This document shows positions 22,683-31,992 of a stretch of 64,000 bases of DNA, in pieces. The notes below the pieces were generated by a model. It was not told the DNA's origin. It saw only the letters and a program-made list of their open reading frames with translations, and searched no databases. The stretch lies in assembly GCF_000768695.1 (NCBI RefSeq), contig NZ_AVPL01000014.1, positions 1-64,000 on the forward strand, read 5' to 3'. The stretch comes from Knoellia aerolata DSM 18566. GTDB taxonomy: Bacteria; Actinomycetota; Actinomycetes; Actinomycetales; Dermatophilaceae. The translations under genes and the position numbers were made by a program. Within the stretch, counting starts at the first letter, position 1; every line of letters starts with the position of its first letter.

Positions 22683-24092
22683 CTATCGGTCGGCCGCGCT
22701 GATGCGGGCCGCGTCGAGCACCCGCTCGGGCTCGTCACGGATGAGGAGGGCCGGAACGTCACCGTCGGCTGAGCCTTGGTGGCTGACGAACCACGCCGTG
22801 ATCGAGAACTCGTCCCATCCAGAGTCCCGGAAGACCTTGAGGACGTCCCGGAAGCCTGGCCACAACTGCCGCCACTGGTCGAACTGGAAGGCCGGGACGA
22901 CCAGCCTGTTCCGATACGGAACGAGCAGGTAGGTGTCCAGGTGGAAGAAATGAGCGGTCCCCATCGGCGCGATCTCCAGCAGACCCCACTCGCGGTCCAT
23001 CTGTTCGAGGATCGCCTCGTGCTGCCTCCCCGCCTCCTCGAACGGAGGCAGTCCGCTCGGTGGCGTGATAGTCCACGGCTCGACCCGAACGGCCCAGCCC
23101 TCCGGTTCGCCGTCACGCCCTTGCTCGGCCCGAGCCTCGGCTGCCCGGCGCTCGGCGTCCGTCCTCATCGCGAAGGCACCCACCAGCGCTTGCCCCTCGC
23201 GAACCAGCCAGATCATGTCGCGCATGTCCCACCTCCTTTGATGAGAGGCCCCGCTCGGTCGACCCGGCCTCGATGTGCGTCGACACGGTAGGGGCGGACA
23301 CTGACACCGTCGCCTCGCCTGTGGATACATGTAGCGCGGGATAGTTCGGGGCATCAACTTGGCAGGAGCGCTGGGGTCTGCAATCCGACCCATTCCCGCG
23401 CCCGTCGGCCAGAGCACGCGGGTGGCTTGTCCGACGACCGCGCGGTGCTCTTGGAGCGCGGTCGGCGGCACGCCGGGGTGTAGGTAGTGGGCCAAGAGAT
23501 TGGCAGTAGCCCGTGCGTCAACGAGTGCCGAGTGGCCCCCGTCCACCTTAAGTCCGGCTGCCCAGCAGCAGTCACTGAGACGACGACGGTCCAGGTGAGG
23601 CAGGTAGTGCCAAGAGGCATCAAGAGTGCACAGCATCGGCACGCTGGGCCATGACCAGTTCGCGCGGCCGAACTCGAACTTCATGAAGGATGAGTCGAAG
23701 CGCGCGTTGTGGGCTACCAAGGCGCGCCCATGGAGGAGTCCTGCGAGGTGGGGAACGACCGCCTCGAAGACAGGCGCCTGCGCCACGTCGGCGTCCGTGA
23801 TCCCGTGGATGTGCGTCGCCCCAACAGGTCGTTGCGGATTGAGACGGCTGACCCACTCGTGTTCGAACTTTCCGTGGCGGTCGAGCAAGACGACGCCGAC
23901 CTCGATGACGCGATCACTTCGCGGCGACAGCCCCGTGGTCTCAACGTCAATCACGGCGTAGCCGGTCCGTGGCCATGAGGACAGTGCAGCAGCCGCGGGC
24001 GACTGAAACGGCGATGCACTTCGTCCGGCGGGACCCTTCGCGGTCTCAGAGTGGCCGAGCAGACGCCGAACTGCCTCCTTAAACACGCCCAT
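22683..24092 (-). CDS. DnaQ-like 3'-5' exonuclease fused to MbcA/ParS-like domain
   Basis: This frame is open for 469 residues. Residues 44-205 form a DEDDh exonuclease: D49 and E51 (VIDVETTG), D133 (HNARFDSSF), H187 and D192 (HSALVDARA). Residues 225-289 look like unstructured basic filler. Residues 290-469 form a second protein ending in VVPAFQFDQW, FSITAWF and PERVLDAA, the pattern of the Xre-MbcA-ParS toxin-binding domain. A perfect Shine-Dalgarno and ATG precede that second part, so two products are likely, and the exonuclease stop may simply have been lost. A decayed relative of the second part lies at 2,490-2,700. Confidence 0.7.
   Translation of the reverse strand: MGVFKEAVRRLLGHSETAKGPAGRSASPFQSPAAAALSSWPRTGYAVIDVETTGLSPRSDRVIEVGVVLLDRHGKFEHEWVSRLNPQRPVGATHIHGITDADVAQAPVFEAVVPHLAGLLHGRALVAHNARFDSSFMKFEFGRANWSWPSVPMLCTLDASWHYLPHLDRRRLSDCCWAAGLKVDGGHSALVDARATANLLAHYLHPGVPPTALQEHRAVVGQATRVLWPTGAGMGRIADPSAPAKLMPRTIPRYMYPQARRRCQCPPLPCRRTSRPGRPSGASHQRRWDMRDMIWLVREGQALVGAFAMRTDAERRAAEARAEQGRDGEPEGWAVRVEPWTITPPSGLPPFEEAGRQHEAILEQMDREWGLLEIAPMGTAHFFHLDTYLLVPYRNRLVVPAFQFDQWRQLWPGFRDVLKVFRDSGWDEFSITAWFVSHQGSADGDVPALLIRDEPERVLDAARISAADR
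23223..23239 (-). promoter_or_regulatory. Internal Shine-Dalgarno and ATG for the second domain
   Basis: On the minus strand AAAGGAGGT stands 5 bases before ATG (23,225-23,223). This starts a 180-residue product, 22,683-23,225, in the same frame as the exonuclease and containing the whole MbcA/ParS-like part. Confidence 0.75.
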
Positions 24093-24495
24093 GCTTCGCG
24101 CAACCCCCTGTGACCTCGGCAGACGTCACTTACCCGCGGAAGTGAACCAGAAAGAGCGACAAGCCGCCGTGAAATTGGACACAGGAGGCGCCGAGTCGTA
24201 GGAAAGCAGCGGCCAATGGCCGCAAGTTACCTCACACTGCCGAGGGCTCCGGAGTAAAGCAGGCGGTCGGAATCCCGACCACTCTCAGAGCCGCACGACG
24301 GGGCACCGCATTCTTCTCCCAGCGAAATGGGCATCAAGCCAAAAGCCGGATGGCCCTGCGTCACACGGCGCCGGGCGCCCGTTGACACCCTCAGCACCCT
24401 GGCTAGGCATCCCTGACTGTCGGTGCTACGACGTACGTTCTAGAGGGCCAGTGCGCTCGCGTGGCCGTCGGGTGCTCCGATCAACGGGAGTTGGA
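24093..24495. other. Intergenic stretch without a supported gene
   Basis: These 400 bases lie between the divergent exonuclease and zinc-ribbon genes and must hold both promoters. I see only a short dyad near 24,210 (GCGGCCA/TGGCCGC) and no gene. Confidence 0.5.
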
Positions 24496-24783
24496 ATGAG
24501 TAGGAATCCGCAGGCAGTGAAATGCCGCCTGGAGTGCCGCCGGTGCGGCTATGCGCTCATGATGTGCATCCCGGTCCGCCGAGGTGTCCCCGACTTTCTG
24601 CGTTGCGACCACGACAACCACGGGGGCGTTCCCAAGGACGGGTCCGGAGACATCCTGTGCGAACAGTGTCGTTGCCTGTGGCGCATCGACGGAGACGACC
24701 TCACCAGGATGGCCGAGGACGCTCTACCTCGAAACATGTCCGAGTGGAAGCGGCAGGGTGCGATCACCCTGCTCTGTGGATAG
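24496..24783 (+). CDS. Small zinc-ribbon protein
   Basis: This 95-residue protein carries several Cys pairs (CRLECRRCGYALMMC, FLRCDHDNH, ILCEQCRCLW) that would bind one or two zinc ions, and no other recognisable domain. The ATG at 24,496 has GGGAG before it. It ends 8 bases before the DUF4062 gene, so the two form a transcriptional unit, and the protein may be a recognition or regulatory partner. Function unknown. Confidence 0.7.
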   Translation: MSRNPQAVKCRLECRRCGYALMMCIPVRRGVPDFLRCDHDNHGGVPKDGSGDILCEQCRCLWRIDGDDLTRMAEDALPRNMSEWKRQGAITLLCG

Positions 24784-24791
24784 GGGTCCTC

Positions 24792-25916
24792 ATGAAGGTG
24801 TTCATCTCATCGGTCCGGCGTGGGCTCGAAGACGAGCGCGACTACCTGCCTGACTTGATCCGCGCACTCGGGCACCAGCCCCTGCGCTTCGAGGACTTCG
24901 GAGCACAAGACCTCACGAGTCGGGGAGCCTGCTTGGGTGGCGTCCAAGAGGCCGACGTGTACCTACTGCTCCTCGGTCCCACCTATGGCGGCGAGATGGG
25001 TGACTCTGGGCTTTCCGCGACAGAGGAGGAGTTCAACACCGCCACCGGGCGCGGCCTGCCCATCTATGTGTTCCGGAAGCGAGACGCCACTCCCGACGCG
25101 CAGCAGGAGGCGTTCCTTGCACGAGTCGGGAACTATCAGGAGGGTCGATTCTGGACTGAGTTCACAGACAACGCGGAACTCGGCGTCGCGGTCACCAAGG
25201 CACTCCAAGGACATAGGCCACCGACGCCGCCGTTTGCTCAGCACCCTCTGTCAGGCCCCGTGCAGGTGCCGTGGCGTCGTGCGCGACCGTCGTTGCCGCA
25301 AGTCCGAGACAGCATCGCTGTCTTGGAAGTTCACGTGTTGCCGATCGAGCAGACCACCCTTCGGCCGGTTGCAGCGCTGAGCGACCTGGCCACCCGCCTA
25401 GCCACCGACGCCCGACAGCAGGGCTTCTTCGGACATGGCGACGCACTCGACATCAACGCCGACACTGAGAATGCCTGGGCTGTTCGCAACGATCCAAATC
25501 ACCGCAGCGGCTGGAACGACGTCACGACTGATCCCTTCGCCGGTGTCTACATCCGACGTGATGGAGCCCTTAGCGCCTTCCAAGCGCTCCCGCGCGACAT
25601 GCTCGGATCGCTCATCAACGAAACGGACCTCGTACAGCGGTTGACCGTCCTTCTGCGGCACCTCACCCCGTACCTACCTGGATCCGCGAACATCGCGGTG
25701 GCGGCAGCCATCGACCCGGCCGATTCGGTAGCCGAGGGCGATCCGCATGGGGTAGGCACCCGGACGTCCGGACTCATGGGCTTCGGACGGGACGCGGTCC
25801 TGCGGGCCGAGCCCGCCGACCAGATCGCCAGCACATCACTCGCGCCTCACCTGCATGAGGTTGCCCGCGACCTCGCAGCCCGCCTCGTCCACGCCCTCCG
25901 CAGCGGTCAGCGCTGA
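24792..25916 (+). CDS. DUF4062 (TIR-like) domain protein
   Basis: This 374-residue protein opens with MKVFISSVRRGLEDERDYL and continues with ADVYLLLLGPTYG and LSATEEEFNTA, the signature of DUF4062. That TIR-like domain is found at the start of several predicted prokaryotic immune proteins. Residues about 165-374 form a separate mixed alpha/beta domain (SIAVLEVHVLP, ADTENAWAVRNDP, GVYIRRDGALSAFQALP) that I do not recognise and that may sense the trigger. No membrane segment is seen. It follows the zinc-ribbon gene closely and ends at a hairpin terminator. A defence role is inferred from the domain and the accessory location. Confidence 0.8.
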   Translation: MKVFISSVRRGLEDERDYLPDLIRALGHQPLRFEDFGAQDLTSRGACLGGVQEADVYLLLLGPTYGGEMGDSGLSATEEEFNTATGRGLPIYVFRKRDATPDAQQEAFLARVGNYQEGRFWTEFTDNAELGVAVTKALQGHRPPTPPFAQHPLSGPVQVPWRRARPSLPQVRDSIAVLEVHVLPIEQTTLRPVAALSDLATRLATDARQQGFFGHGDALDINADTENAWAVRNDPNHRSGWNDVTTDPFAGVYIRRDGALSAFQALPRDMLGSLINETDLVQRLTVLLRHLTPYLPGSANIAVAAAIDPADSVAEGDPHGVGTRTSGLMGFGRDAVLRAEPADQIASTSLAPHLHEVARDLAARLVHALRSGQR

Positions 25917-25921
25917 AGCGT

Positions 25922-25961
25922 GATCGGACCGAGCCGTGGGCACCAACGGCTCGGTCTGATC
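25922..25961 (+). terminator. Hairpin terminator after the DUF4062 gene
   Basis: Arms at 25,922-25,937 and 25,946-25,961 pair over 16 bases, one of them a G-U pair. It starts 5 bases after the DUF4062 stop codon. Confidence 0.6.
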
Positions 25962-26129
25962 CCGGTCGACCGCTACTCGGCGCTCGGCGTGACAGAGGGG
26001 TAAGGCCTCAATGGCCCGTGAGGACGGACGCCCACCCCATAGCATCCACCTCTTCGTTCGCGGGCATCGAAATACACCACCTGCGCACGTTCAGGCGCCA
26101 CCGCTCGGCCGTCAGTCCCCCCACCTAGT

Positions 26130-26384
26130 TCAGGCTGACGTTGGGCCTTTCGAGAACAACTCGTTGGCGTCTACCCCGAGGGCCGACGCGAGCGCCGTCA
26201 CGTTGCTCACTCCCACGTCCAACTGGCCGTGTTCCATCTTGTTGATGCTGACGCGGTGCATCCCTGTGGCATCGGCCAACTGCTGCTGCGTCATGGACTT
26301 CGCCAGCCGGAGTTCGCGCACCCGGCCGCCCAGGGCAACAAGCGCGTCATGACGCGCTCGCTCCAGTTCAGGATTCAGTGGCAT
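26130..26384 (-). CDS. Small XRE-family regulator
   Basis: This 84-residue protein is a single XRE helix-turn-helix domain: RELRLAKSMTQQQLADATGM followed by HRVSINKMEHGQLDVGVSNVTALASALGV. It ends in DANELF, the usual last helix. Such one-domain regulators often control mobile elements or toxin genes. It is the last gene of the accessory part, about 210 bases from the tRNA-Leu 3' end, with no partner gene overlapping it. The start at 26,384 is the only ATG that leaves a compact domain. Confidence 0.75.
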   Translation of the reverse strand: MPLNPELERARHDALVALGGRVRELRLAKSMTQQQLADATGMHRVSINKMEHGQLDVGVSNVTALASALGVDANELFSKGPTSA

Positions 26385-26522
26385 CAAGGTCACATGCCCA
26401 GCGTGCACGGGAGGACCGACAGGTCCGGCGCTGGACGGCCGGACGGGCTCAGCAGAGATTTGAGACGTAACAACACTCGATCCTCCGTTTCGCCCGAACC
26501 ACCAAGAGAGAGGGCCCAGATG

Positions 26523-26561
26523 CAGGTAATTCCGCAGGTCAGAGACCTGCGGAATTACCTG
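26523..26561. repeat. Perfect 18-bp palindrome next to the tRNA 3' end
   Basis: Bases 26,523-26,540 and 26,544-26,561 are perfect inverted copies around a 3-base loop. TTACCTGAAC from its right arm (26,555-26,564) recurs directly at 26,578-26,587, ten bases from the tRNA-Leu gene. It could terminate the tRNA transcript or belong to a recombination site at the island's end. Confidence 0.7.
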
Positions 26562-26596
26562 AACTGATGGATCAGAGTTACCTGAACCACCCAATG

Positions 26597-26679
26597 TGCG
26601 CAAGGGGGGATTTGAACCCCCACGCCCTTTCGGACACTGCGACCTGAACGCAGCGCGTCTGCCGTTCCGCCACTTGCGC
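26597..26679 (-). tRNA. leuT: tRNA-Leu, anticodon CAG
   Basis: The minus strand folds as a class II tRNA: acceptor GCGCAAG pairs with CTTGCGC, and the anticodon stem CTGCG/CGCAG encloses TTCAGGT, so the anticodon is CAG and CUG codons are read. A long variable arm and the GGTTCAAATCC T-arm follow. The 3' CCA is not encoded. Its 3' end faces the accessory region. In mycobacteria a tRNA-Leu gene also lies beside fhaA, so this position is probably ancestral. Confidence 0.95.
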
Positions 26680-26745
26680 TGGGAACTGGACCAGTGTGCC
26701 GCACGCACCCACCCGCCTCCAAACCGCGGCCCCCCACGGGGCGGA

Positions 26746-27996
26746 CTACCGAACCTCCGCCGTGAGGAGGGACACCGCCCGCCCGACACCGTCCTCGCCC
26801 CGCACCTGCACACCGACCGCCGCCGCACGCGCCGCGCACTCACCCCGCGCGAACCCGCGCAGCACCTCCGTCAGCCACCCGGGCGTCAGCTCGTGCCGAC
26901 GGATCGGCCGGGCCGCCACCCCGATCTCCCACACCCGTCGCCCCCAGTACGGCTGGTCACCGATGTGCGCCACGACCGCCTGCGGCACCCCCGCCCGCAG
27001 CGCCGCACCGGTCGTGCCCGCCCCGCCGTGGTGGACGACGCCCGCCATCCGCGGGAGCAGCCACCCGTGCGGCACGTCCCCGACGTCGCGCACCCACTCG
27101 TCGTCGAGCGACCCCAGCCCCGCCGACCCGCGGTGGAGCACGACCCGGACCCGGGCGGCCCGGGCGGCGTCCGCGACCAGCCGGCTCATCCGGTCGGCGT
27201 CGCGCGTCGACATCGACCCGAACCCGACGTACGCGGGACGCGAACCCCCTTCGACGTATGCCGTCAGCTCGGGGTCCGCGACCGCCGTCACCTCGTCGTC
27301 AAGGAACCAGTAGCCGGTCACCTCGGGGTTGTCGCGCCAGTCGGGCGCCGGAGGGACGACGAGCGGCGACGCGGCAAGCAGCCCCGGCGTCCGCCGGATC
27401 GCGTCGAGGACGCCGCGGCGGCCGGTCGGCGCCAGCCCCAGCTCGGCCCGCACCTCGTCACCCGGCGGGGAGAACACCGACCCCACGACCTCGAGCAGCG
27501 ACCGTCCGGCGACGTGGTTGAGCCACGAGGACCGCCCGGGCAGCACCGGCTGCAGTCCCGACGCCCCGAGGCGGGTCGGCCGCATCGGGGCGAACTCGGC
27601 CACGACGTGGCGCCCACCGCCGACCGAGGCGAGGGCGTCCGCGGCGTGGAGCGTGAGCAGCCCGCTGAGCCAGAGGTCCGCCGAGCCCGCGAGCGGGAGG
27701 AAGGCGCCGGCATACTCTTCGACGCTGAGGCGCACGAAGCGCTTGAGCGCACGAAGCTCGAGGAACGGGTTGCTGCTCGAGTGCCCCAGCCACGCGACGC
27801 CGAGCTCGGAGCCGATGAGCTCCTCGATCCGCAGCCCGGCCGGGACGAAGCCCAGCCCGTGACGGGTCACCAGGTCCTCGAAGTCGTCGCCGGCACAGAT
27901 CGTCACCGCGTGCCCGGCGCGGGCGAGCCCGACACCGAGCGCGACCATCGGCTGCACGTCGCCACGCGACCCGGCCGCGAGGACGTTGACCTTCAC
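26746..27996 (-). CDS. Family 1 glycosyltransferase (sterol/UDP-glucosyl type)
   Basis: This 416-residue protein matches the UGT/GT28-like glycosyltransferases that act on lipids or natural products. The N-terminus [19 protein letters not shown] is the acceptor-side Rossmann motif. [33 protein letters not shown] and [16 protein letters not shown] form the donor-nucleotide site with the conserved [11 protein letters not shown] at 27,996 is chosen because it overlaps the stop of the NYN gene (GTGA) and because the upstream in-frame sequence is arginine-rich shadow. The acceptor is unknown. Confidence 0.88.
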   Translation of the reverse strand: MKVNVLAAGSRGDVQPMVALGVGLARAGHAVTICAGDDFEDLVTRHGLGFVPAGLRIEELIGSELGVAWLGHSSSNPFLELRALKRFVRLSVEEYAGAFLPLAGSADLWLSGLLTLHAADALASVGGGRHVVAEFAPMRPTRLGASGLQPVLPGRSSWLNHVAGRSLLEVVGSVFSPPGDEVRAELGLAPTGRRGVLDAIRRTPGLLAASPLVVPPAPDWRDNPEVTGYWFLDDEVTAVADPELTAYVEGGSRPAYVGFGSMSTRDADRMSRLVADAARAARVRVVLHRGSAGLGSLDDEWVRDVGDVPHGWLLPRMAGVVHHGGAGTTGAALRAGVPQAVVAHIGDQPYWGRRVWEIGVAARPIRRHELTPGWLTEVLRGFARGECAARAAAVGVQVRGEDGVGRAVSLLTAEVR

Positions 27997-29114
27997 GACA
28001 GGCGGATCCGCCCGACGTGGTGCCAGAAGCGCTCCCTCACCTGGTGCCGGCCGGCGTCGTCGATGTCGTCGCCGCCCGACCGGCTCGCCAGGTCGAGCAG
28101 CAGGGCGCGGTCGAGCTCGCCGGGGATGGCCGGACGCGAGCCGCGCAGGTCGGCGAGCGACGCGGGCGTCGCGGTGCGGCACCACGACGACACGACGGCA
28201 TACGCGACCGCGTCGAAGAGCGCCACGCCGACCTCGCCGCCGGCGCTCGCCGACCAACCCGGCGGCGGCGGCAGCACGAGCTCGGTGGCCCGCCGCTGCC
28301 CGAAGATGGAGGGGGACGGCGACAGCACGGGCGTGCCGGACGGCTCGCTCTCCGGGACGGTCTCGTCGGCCGCCTCACTCGTGCCTGCCACCGGAACCGG
28401 TTCTGGCTCAATGGAATCGGGCACCGGCTCGTCGAGGTCGGGGTCGAGCTCGACGTCGAGGTCGAGGTCGAGGTCGGCCTCGCTCGAGGGCTCCGGTGCG
28501 ACCTCCGGCGCCTGGACGGCCTCCTCGCCGTCGCCCGTCGTCGGCACCAGCCCGGGCGGCAGGGCCCGGGAGCGCACGCACGTGTCGATCGTCTCGGTGT
28601 CGACGAGCAGCTCGCTGTCGGCCGCGCGGCGCAGGTGCTTGGACACGGCGTGGGAGAGGCCGTTGACCCCGGGGACGGAGAGCAGCTTCACCTGGACGCC
28701 GGCGCCCTGCGCCTCCTCGACCGCCTCGGTGAGGTCGTCGTCCCCGGAGACGAGGTAGACGACGTCGGCGACGCGCGACCGGCCCTGGAGGGCGAGGTCG
28801 AGACCGAGGCGCACGTCGACGCCCTTCTGCTCGCCGGCATACGACAACCGCCCGAGACGGAGCTTGACCTGCGGCAGGAGTCCGATCTGGTCCTGGTGGT
28901 GGTCGGGCTGGCCCCCGGGCCGGGCGCCCGAGTCGTACCAGTTGACGCGCAGCACGGGCAGCCCCGAGTCGGCCTCGACCTGTTGCACGAGCGCGGCGAT
29001 GAGCCCCGGGTAGTCGACCTCGACGCTGCTGCGCAGCGAGGATCCGGTGACCCTGGTCGCGGCCGACGCGAGGAGGTAGCCGACATCGACGTAGACCGCG
29101 CACCAGGACCTCAT
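27993..29114 (-). CDS. NYN-domain protein with acidic linker
   Basis: This 373-residue protein starts with a NYN (LabA/PIN-like) domain: [28 protein letters not shown] and [20 protein letters not shown] hold the acidic metal-binding residues. A disordered stretch rich in Asp, Glu and Pro follows (about 195-275). A C-terminal helical domain of about 90 residues ends in [17 protein letters not shown] cleavage is expected from the fold, but the target is unknown. It is translationally coupled to the glycosyltransferase and divergent from phosphoketolase. Confidence 0.85.
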   Translation of the reverse strand: MRSWCAVYVDVGYLLASAATRVTGSSLRSSVEVDYPGLIAALVQQVEADSGLPVLRVNWYDSGARPGGQPDHHQDQIGLLPQVKLRLGRLSYAGEQKGVDVRLGLDLALQGRSRVADVVYLVSGDDDLTEAVEEAQGAGVQVKLLSVPGVNGLSHAVSKHLRRAADSELLVDTETIDTCVRSRALPPGLVPTTGDGEEAVQAPEVAPEPSSEADLDLDLDVELDPDLDEPVPDSIEPEPVPVAGTSEAADETVPESEPSGTPVLSPSPSIFGQRRATELVLPPPPGWSASAGGEVGVALFDAVAYAVVSSWCRTATPASLADLRGSRPAIPGELDRALLLDLASRSGGDDIDDAGRHQVRERFWHHVGRIRLS

Positions 29115-29222
29115 GGCCCAACTCTCTCAGCCACCCGACCGCGGCGAAGCCACACCGCGACGGAGCGCTCGTCACTATCGTGGGCACGGCAGGTGTGTCC
29201 GCCCCACGAGAGGACCCGCAGG

Positions 29223-31727
29223 ATGAGCTCCAGGCCCGACCCCACCCCCCTCTGGCAGGCGCGGAGGGACAGCGGCGCCGGCCAGCTCGACGCCGCCACC
29301 GTCGACCGCATCCACCGCTGGTGGCGGGCGGCCAACTACCTCTCCGTGGGCCAGATCTACCTGCTCGACAACCCGCTGCTGCGCGAGCCGCTGCACCGGG
29401 ACCACGTCAAGCCGCGCCTGCTCGGCCACTGGGGGACGACCCCGGGGCTCAACTTCCTCTACGCCCACCTCAACCGGGTCATCGACGAGCGCAAGCAGCC
29501 GACGATCTACATCACCGGACCCGGCCACGGCGGCCCGGGGCTCGTGGCCAACACCTACCTCGAGGGCACGTACAGCGAGACGTACCACGACATCACGCCG
29601 GACGAGCCCGGCATCAAGCGCTTGTTCAGGCAGTTCAGCTTCCCCGGCGGCATCCCCTCGCACGTCGCCCCGGAAACCCCCGGCTCCATCCACGAGGGCG
29701 GCGAGCTCGGCTACGCCCTCTCGCACGCGTACGGCGCGGCGCTCGACAACCCGGACCTCCTCGTCTTCGCCGTCGTCGGCGACGGCGAGGCCGAGACCGG
29801 CCCGCTCGCGACGAGCTGGCACGCCAACAAGTTCGCCAACCCCGCCACCGACGGCGTCGTCCTGCCGGTCCTGCACCTCAACGGCTACAAGATCGCCAAC
29901 CCGACCGTCCTCGCCCGGATCAGCCACGACGAGCTCGAGTCGCTCATGGTCGGCTACGGCCACACGCCGTACTTCTTCAAGGCCGGGTTCGACGACGAGG
30001 CACCCGAGGCCTACCACCGCCGCTTCGCCGAGCTGCTCGACGAGGTCATGGACCACATCGCCGCGATCAAGGCCGACGCGGCGAAGGTCGGCGCCGACGA
30101 GGTGGAGCGGCCCCGCTGGCCGATGATCGTCTTCGAGCACCCCAAGGGCTGGACCGGCCCCAAGACCATCGACGGCAAGGTCACCGAGGGGCACTGGCGC
30201 AGCCACCAGGTGCCGCTCGCGAGCGCCCGCGACACCGACGAGCACCTCCAGAACCTCGAGGACTGGCTCCAGTCGTATGCCGCGCACGAGCTCTTCGACG
30301 ACGCCGGGCGGCTCGACGAGGACATCGCGTCGCTGGCGCCCGAGGGCCAGCTCCGGATGGGCGCGAACCCGCACGCCAACGGCGGGCTCCTCAAGCGTCC
30401 GCTCCGGCTGCCCGACTTCCGCGACTTCGCCGTGCCGGTCGACGTGCCCGGCGGCGCCACCGCCGAGGCCACCCGCGTCCTCGGCAACTGGCTCGCCGAG
30501 GTGATGCGCGCCAACCCCCACAACTTCCGCATCTTCGGGCCCGACGAGACCGCGTCGAACCGGCTGGGCGGGGTCTTCGACGTCACCCCGAAGCAGTGGA
30601 ACGCGGCATACGAGCCGTTGGACGAGGGCGAGCCGATGGCCCGGGTGGGCAAGGTCCTCGAGATGCTCAGCGAGCACCAGTGCCAGGGCTGGCTCGAGGG
30701 CTACCTCCTCACCGGGCGGCACGGGATGATGAGCAGCTACGAGGCGTTCATCCACCTCGTCGACTCGATGTTCAACCAGCACGCCAAGTGGCTCAAGGTC
30801 ACCAACGACATCCAGTGGCGCAGCCCGATCGCCTCGCTCAACTACCTCCTCAGCTCGCACGTGTGGCGCCAGGACCACAACGGCTTCAGCCACCAGGACC
30901 CGGGCTTCATCGACCACGTCGTCAACAAGAAGGCCGACATCATCCGGGTGTACCTGCCGCCGGACGCCAACACCCTGCTGTCGACGTGGGACCACCTGCT
31001 GCGCACCGACCAGTACGTCAACGTCGTCGTCGCCGGCAAGCAGCCCGGGCCGACCTGGCTCCCGATGGACGAGGCGATCCTGCACTGCACGCGCGGCCTC
31101 GGCATCTGGGAGTGGGCCGGCACCGAGGGCGCGTCGGCGGAGTGCGACGTCGTCCTCGCCTGCGCCGGCGACGTCCCGACGGTCGAGGTCATGGCCGCCG
31201 TGCACCTGTTGAAGGAGAACCTTCCCGAACTGCGCGTGCGTGTCGTCAACGTCGTCGACCTCATGCGCCTGCAGGACGAGGTCGAGCACCCGCACGGGCT
31301 GAGCAACCGCGACTTCGACGGGATCTTCACGCCGGACAAGCCGGTGATCTTCGCGTACCACGGCTATCCCTGGCTCATCCACCGCCTGACCTACCGCCGC
31401 ACCGGGCACGACAACCTGCACGTGCGCGGCTACAAGGAGGAGGGGACGACCACGACCCCCTTCGACATGGTGATGCTCAACGACCTCGACCGCTACCACC
31501 TCGTCATCGACGTCATCGACCGCGTGCCGAGCCTGGGGTCACGCGCGGCGGGGCTGCGGCAACGCATGCAGGACAAGCGATTCGAGGCGCGGGCGTATGC
31601 CGTCACCCACGGTGAGGACATCCCGGAGGTACGGGACTGGGTCTGGTCCGACGCGGGCGAGACCGGGACGTCCGAGGGTGGACCGAACGCGACCCGGGTC
31701 GCGGAGACCGGCGGCGACAACGAGTGA
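29223..31727 (+). CDS. xfp: Phosphoketolase (Xfp/Xpk)
   Basis: This 834-residue thiamine-diphosphate enzyme splits xylulose 5-phosphate (and often fructose 6-phosphate) with phosphate to acetyl phosphate and an aldose phosphate. Family motifs are seen in order: [48 protein letters not shown] and [13 protein letters not shown] (thiamine site). [26 protein letters not shown] and the C-terminal [16 protein letters not shown] follow. Length is full. The ATG at 29,223 begins the conserved N-terminus. It is a single gene followed by two copies of a 79-bp repeat. Confidence 0.96.
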   Translation: MSSRPDPTPLWQARRDSGAGQLDAATVDRIHRWWRAANYLSVGQIYLLDNPLLREPLHRDHVKPRLLGHWGTTPGLNFLYAHLNRVIDERKQPTIYITGPGHGGPGLVANTYLEGTYSETYHDITPDEPGIKRLFRQFSFPGGIPSHVAPETPGSIHEGGELGYALSHAYGAALDNPDLLVFAVVGDGEAETGPLATSWHANKFANPATDGVVLPVLHLNGYKIANPTVLARISHDELESLMVGYGHTPYFFKAGFDDEAPEAYHRRFAELLDEVMDHIAAIKADAAKVGADEVERPRWPMIVFEHPKGWTGPKTIDGKVTEGHWRSHQVPLASARDTDEHLQNLEDWLQSYAAHELFDDAGRLDEDIASLAPEGQLRMGANPHANGGLLKRPLRLPDFRDFAVPVDVPGGATAEATRVLGNWLAEVMRANPHNFRIFGPDETASNRLGGVFDVTPKQWNAAYEPLDEGEPMARVGKVLEMLSEHQCQGWLEGYLLTGRHGMMSSYEAFIHLVDSMFNQHAKWLKVTNDIQWRSPIASLNYLLSSHVWRQDHNGFSHQDPGFIDHVVNKKADIIRVYLPPDANTLLSTWDHLLRTDQYVNVVVAGKQPGPTWLPMDEAILHCTRGLGIWEWAGTEGASAECDVVLACAGDVPTVEVMAAVHLLKENLPELRVRVVNVVDLMRLQDEVEHPHGLSNRDFDGIFTPDKPVIFAYHGYPWLIHRLTYRRTGHDNLHVRGYKEEGTTTTPFDMVMLNDLDRYHLVIDVIDRVPSLGSRAAGLRQRMQDKRFEARAYAVTHGEDIPEVRDWVWSDAGETGTSEGGPNATRVAETGGDNE

Positions 31728-31740
31728 CCAGTTCCCCACC

Positions 31741-31819
31741 CCCGACTGATTGCCCCACAGGAACAGATCTGGGTCCCCCGCCGCCGGGCTGGGCTGGGCG
31801 GTGTGCGCAATAAGTCGGG
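31741..31819. repeat. 79-bp repeat with terminal inverted repeats, copy 1
   Basis: It begins CCCGACTGATTGCCCC and ends TGCGCAATAAGTCGGG, imperfect inverted ends. The interior is nearly identical to that of copy 2. It lies just after phosphoketolase and may help end its transcript. Confidence 0.8.
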
Positions 31820-31887
31820 CCTGGCCGGTGCGCCCTACCAGGTGGGAGGTTGGGCGCCTGGCGGACCGGGCGAAAAGCTCACCCTCC

Positions 31888-31966
31888 CCCGACTTATTGC
31901 GCAACAGGAACAGATCTGGGGCCCCCGCCGCCGGGCTGGGCTGGGCGGTGTGCGCAATGAGTCGGG
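31888..31966. repeat. 79-bp repeat with terminal inverted repeats, copy 2
   Basis: It begins CCCGACTTATTGCGCA and ends TGCGCAATGAGTCGGG, so the ends are inverted copies over 16 bases with one difference. Same orientation as copy 1, 68 bases further on, and 26 bases from the stop of the convergent MerR gene. Confidence 0.8.
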
Positions 31967-31992
31967 GGTCAGGCTCCGGGCGCGGGGACGGG

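Noticed and set aside
1-26590. A prophage or complete transposon
   Set aside because: No integrase, transposase, capsid, portal, terminase or lysis gene can be recognised in this stretch.
28017-29222. N-terminal extension of phosphoketolase of about 400 codons
   Set aside because: This stretch is antisense to the NYN gene, and phosphoketolase homology begins at 29,223.
29175-31499. A 774-codon open frame on the minus strand
   Set aside because: It is the complement of the well-supported phosphoketolase gene.
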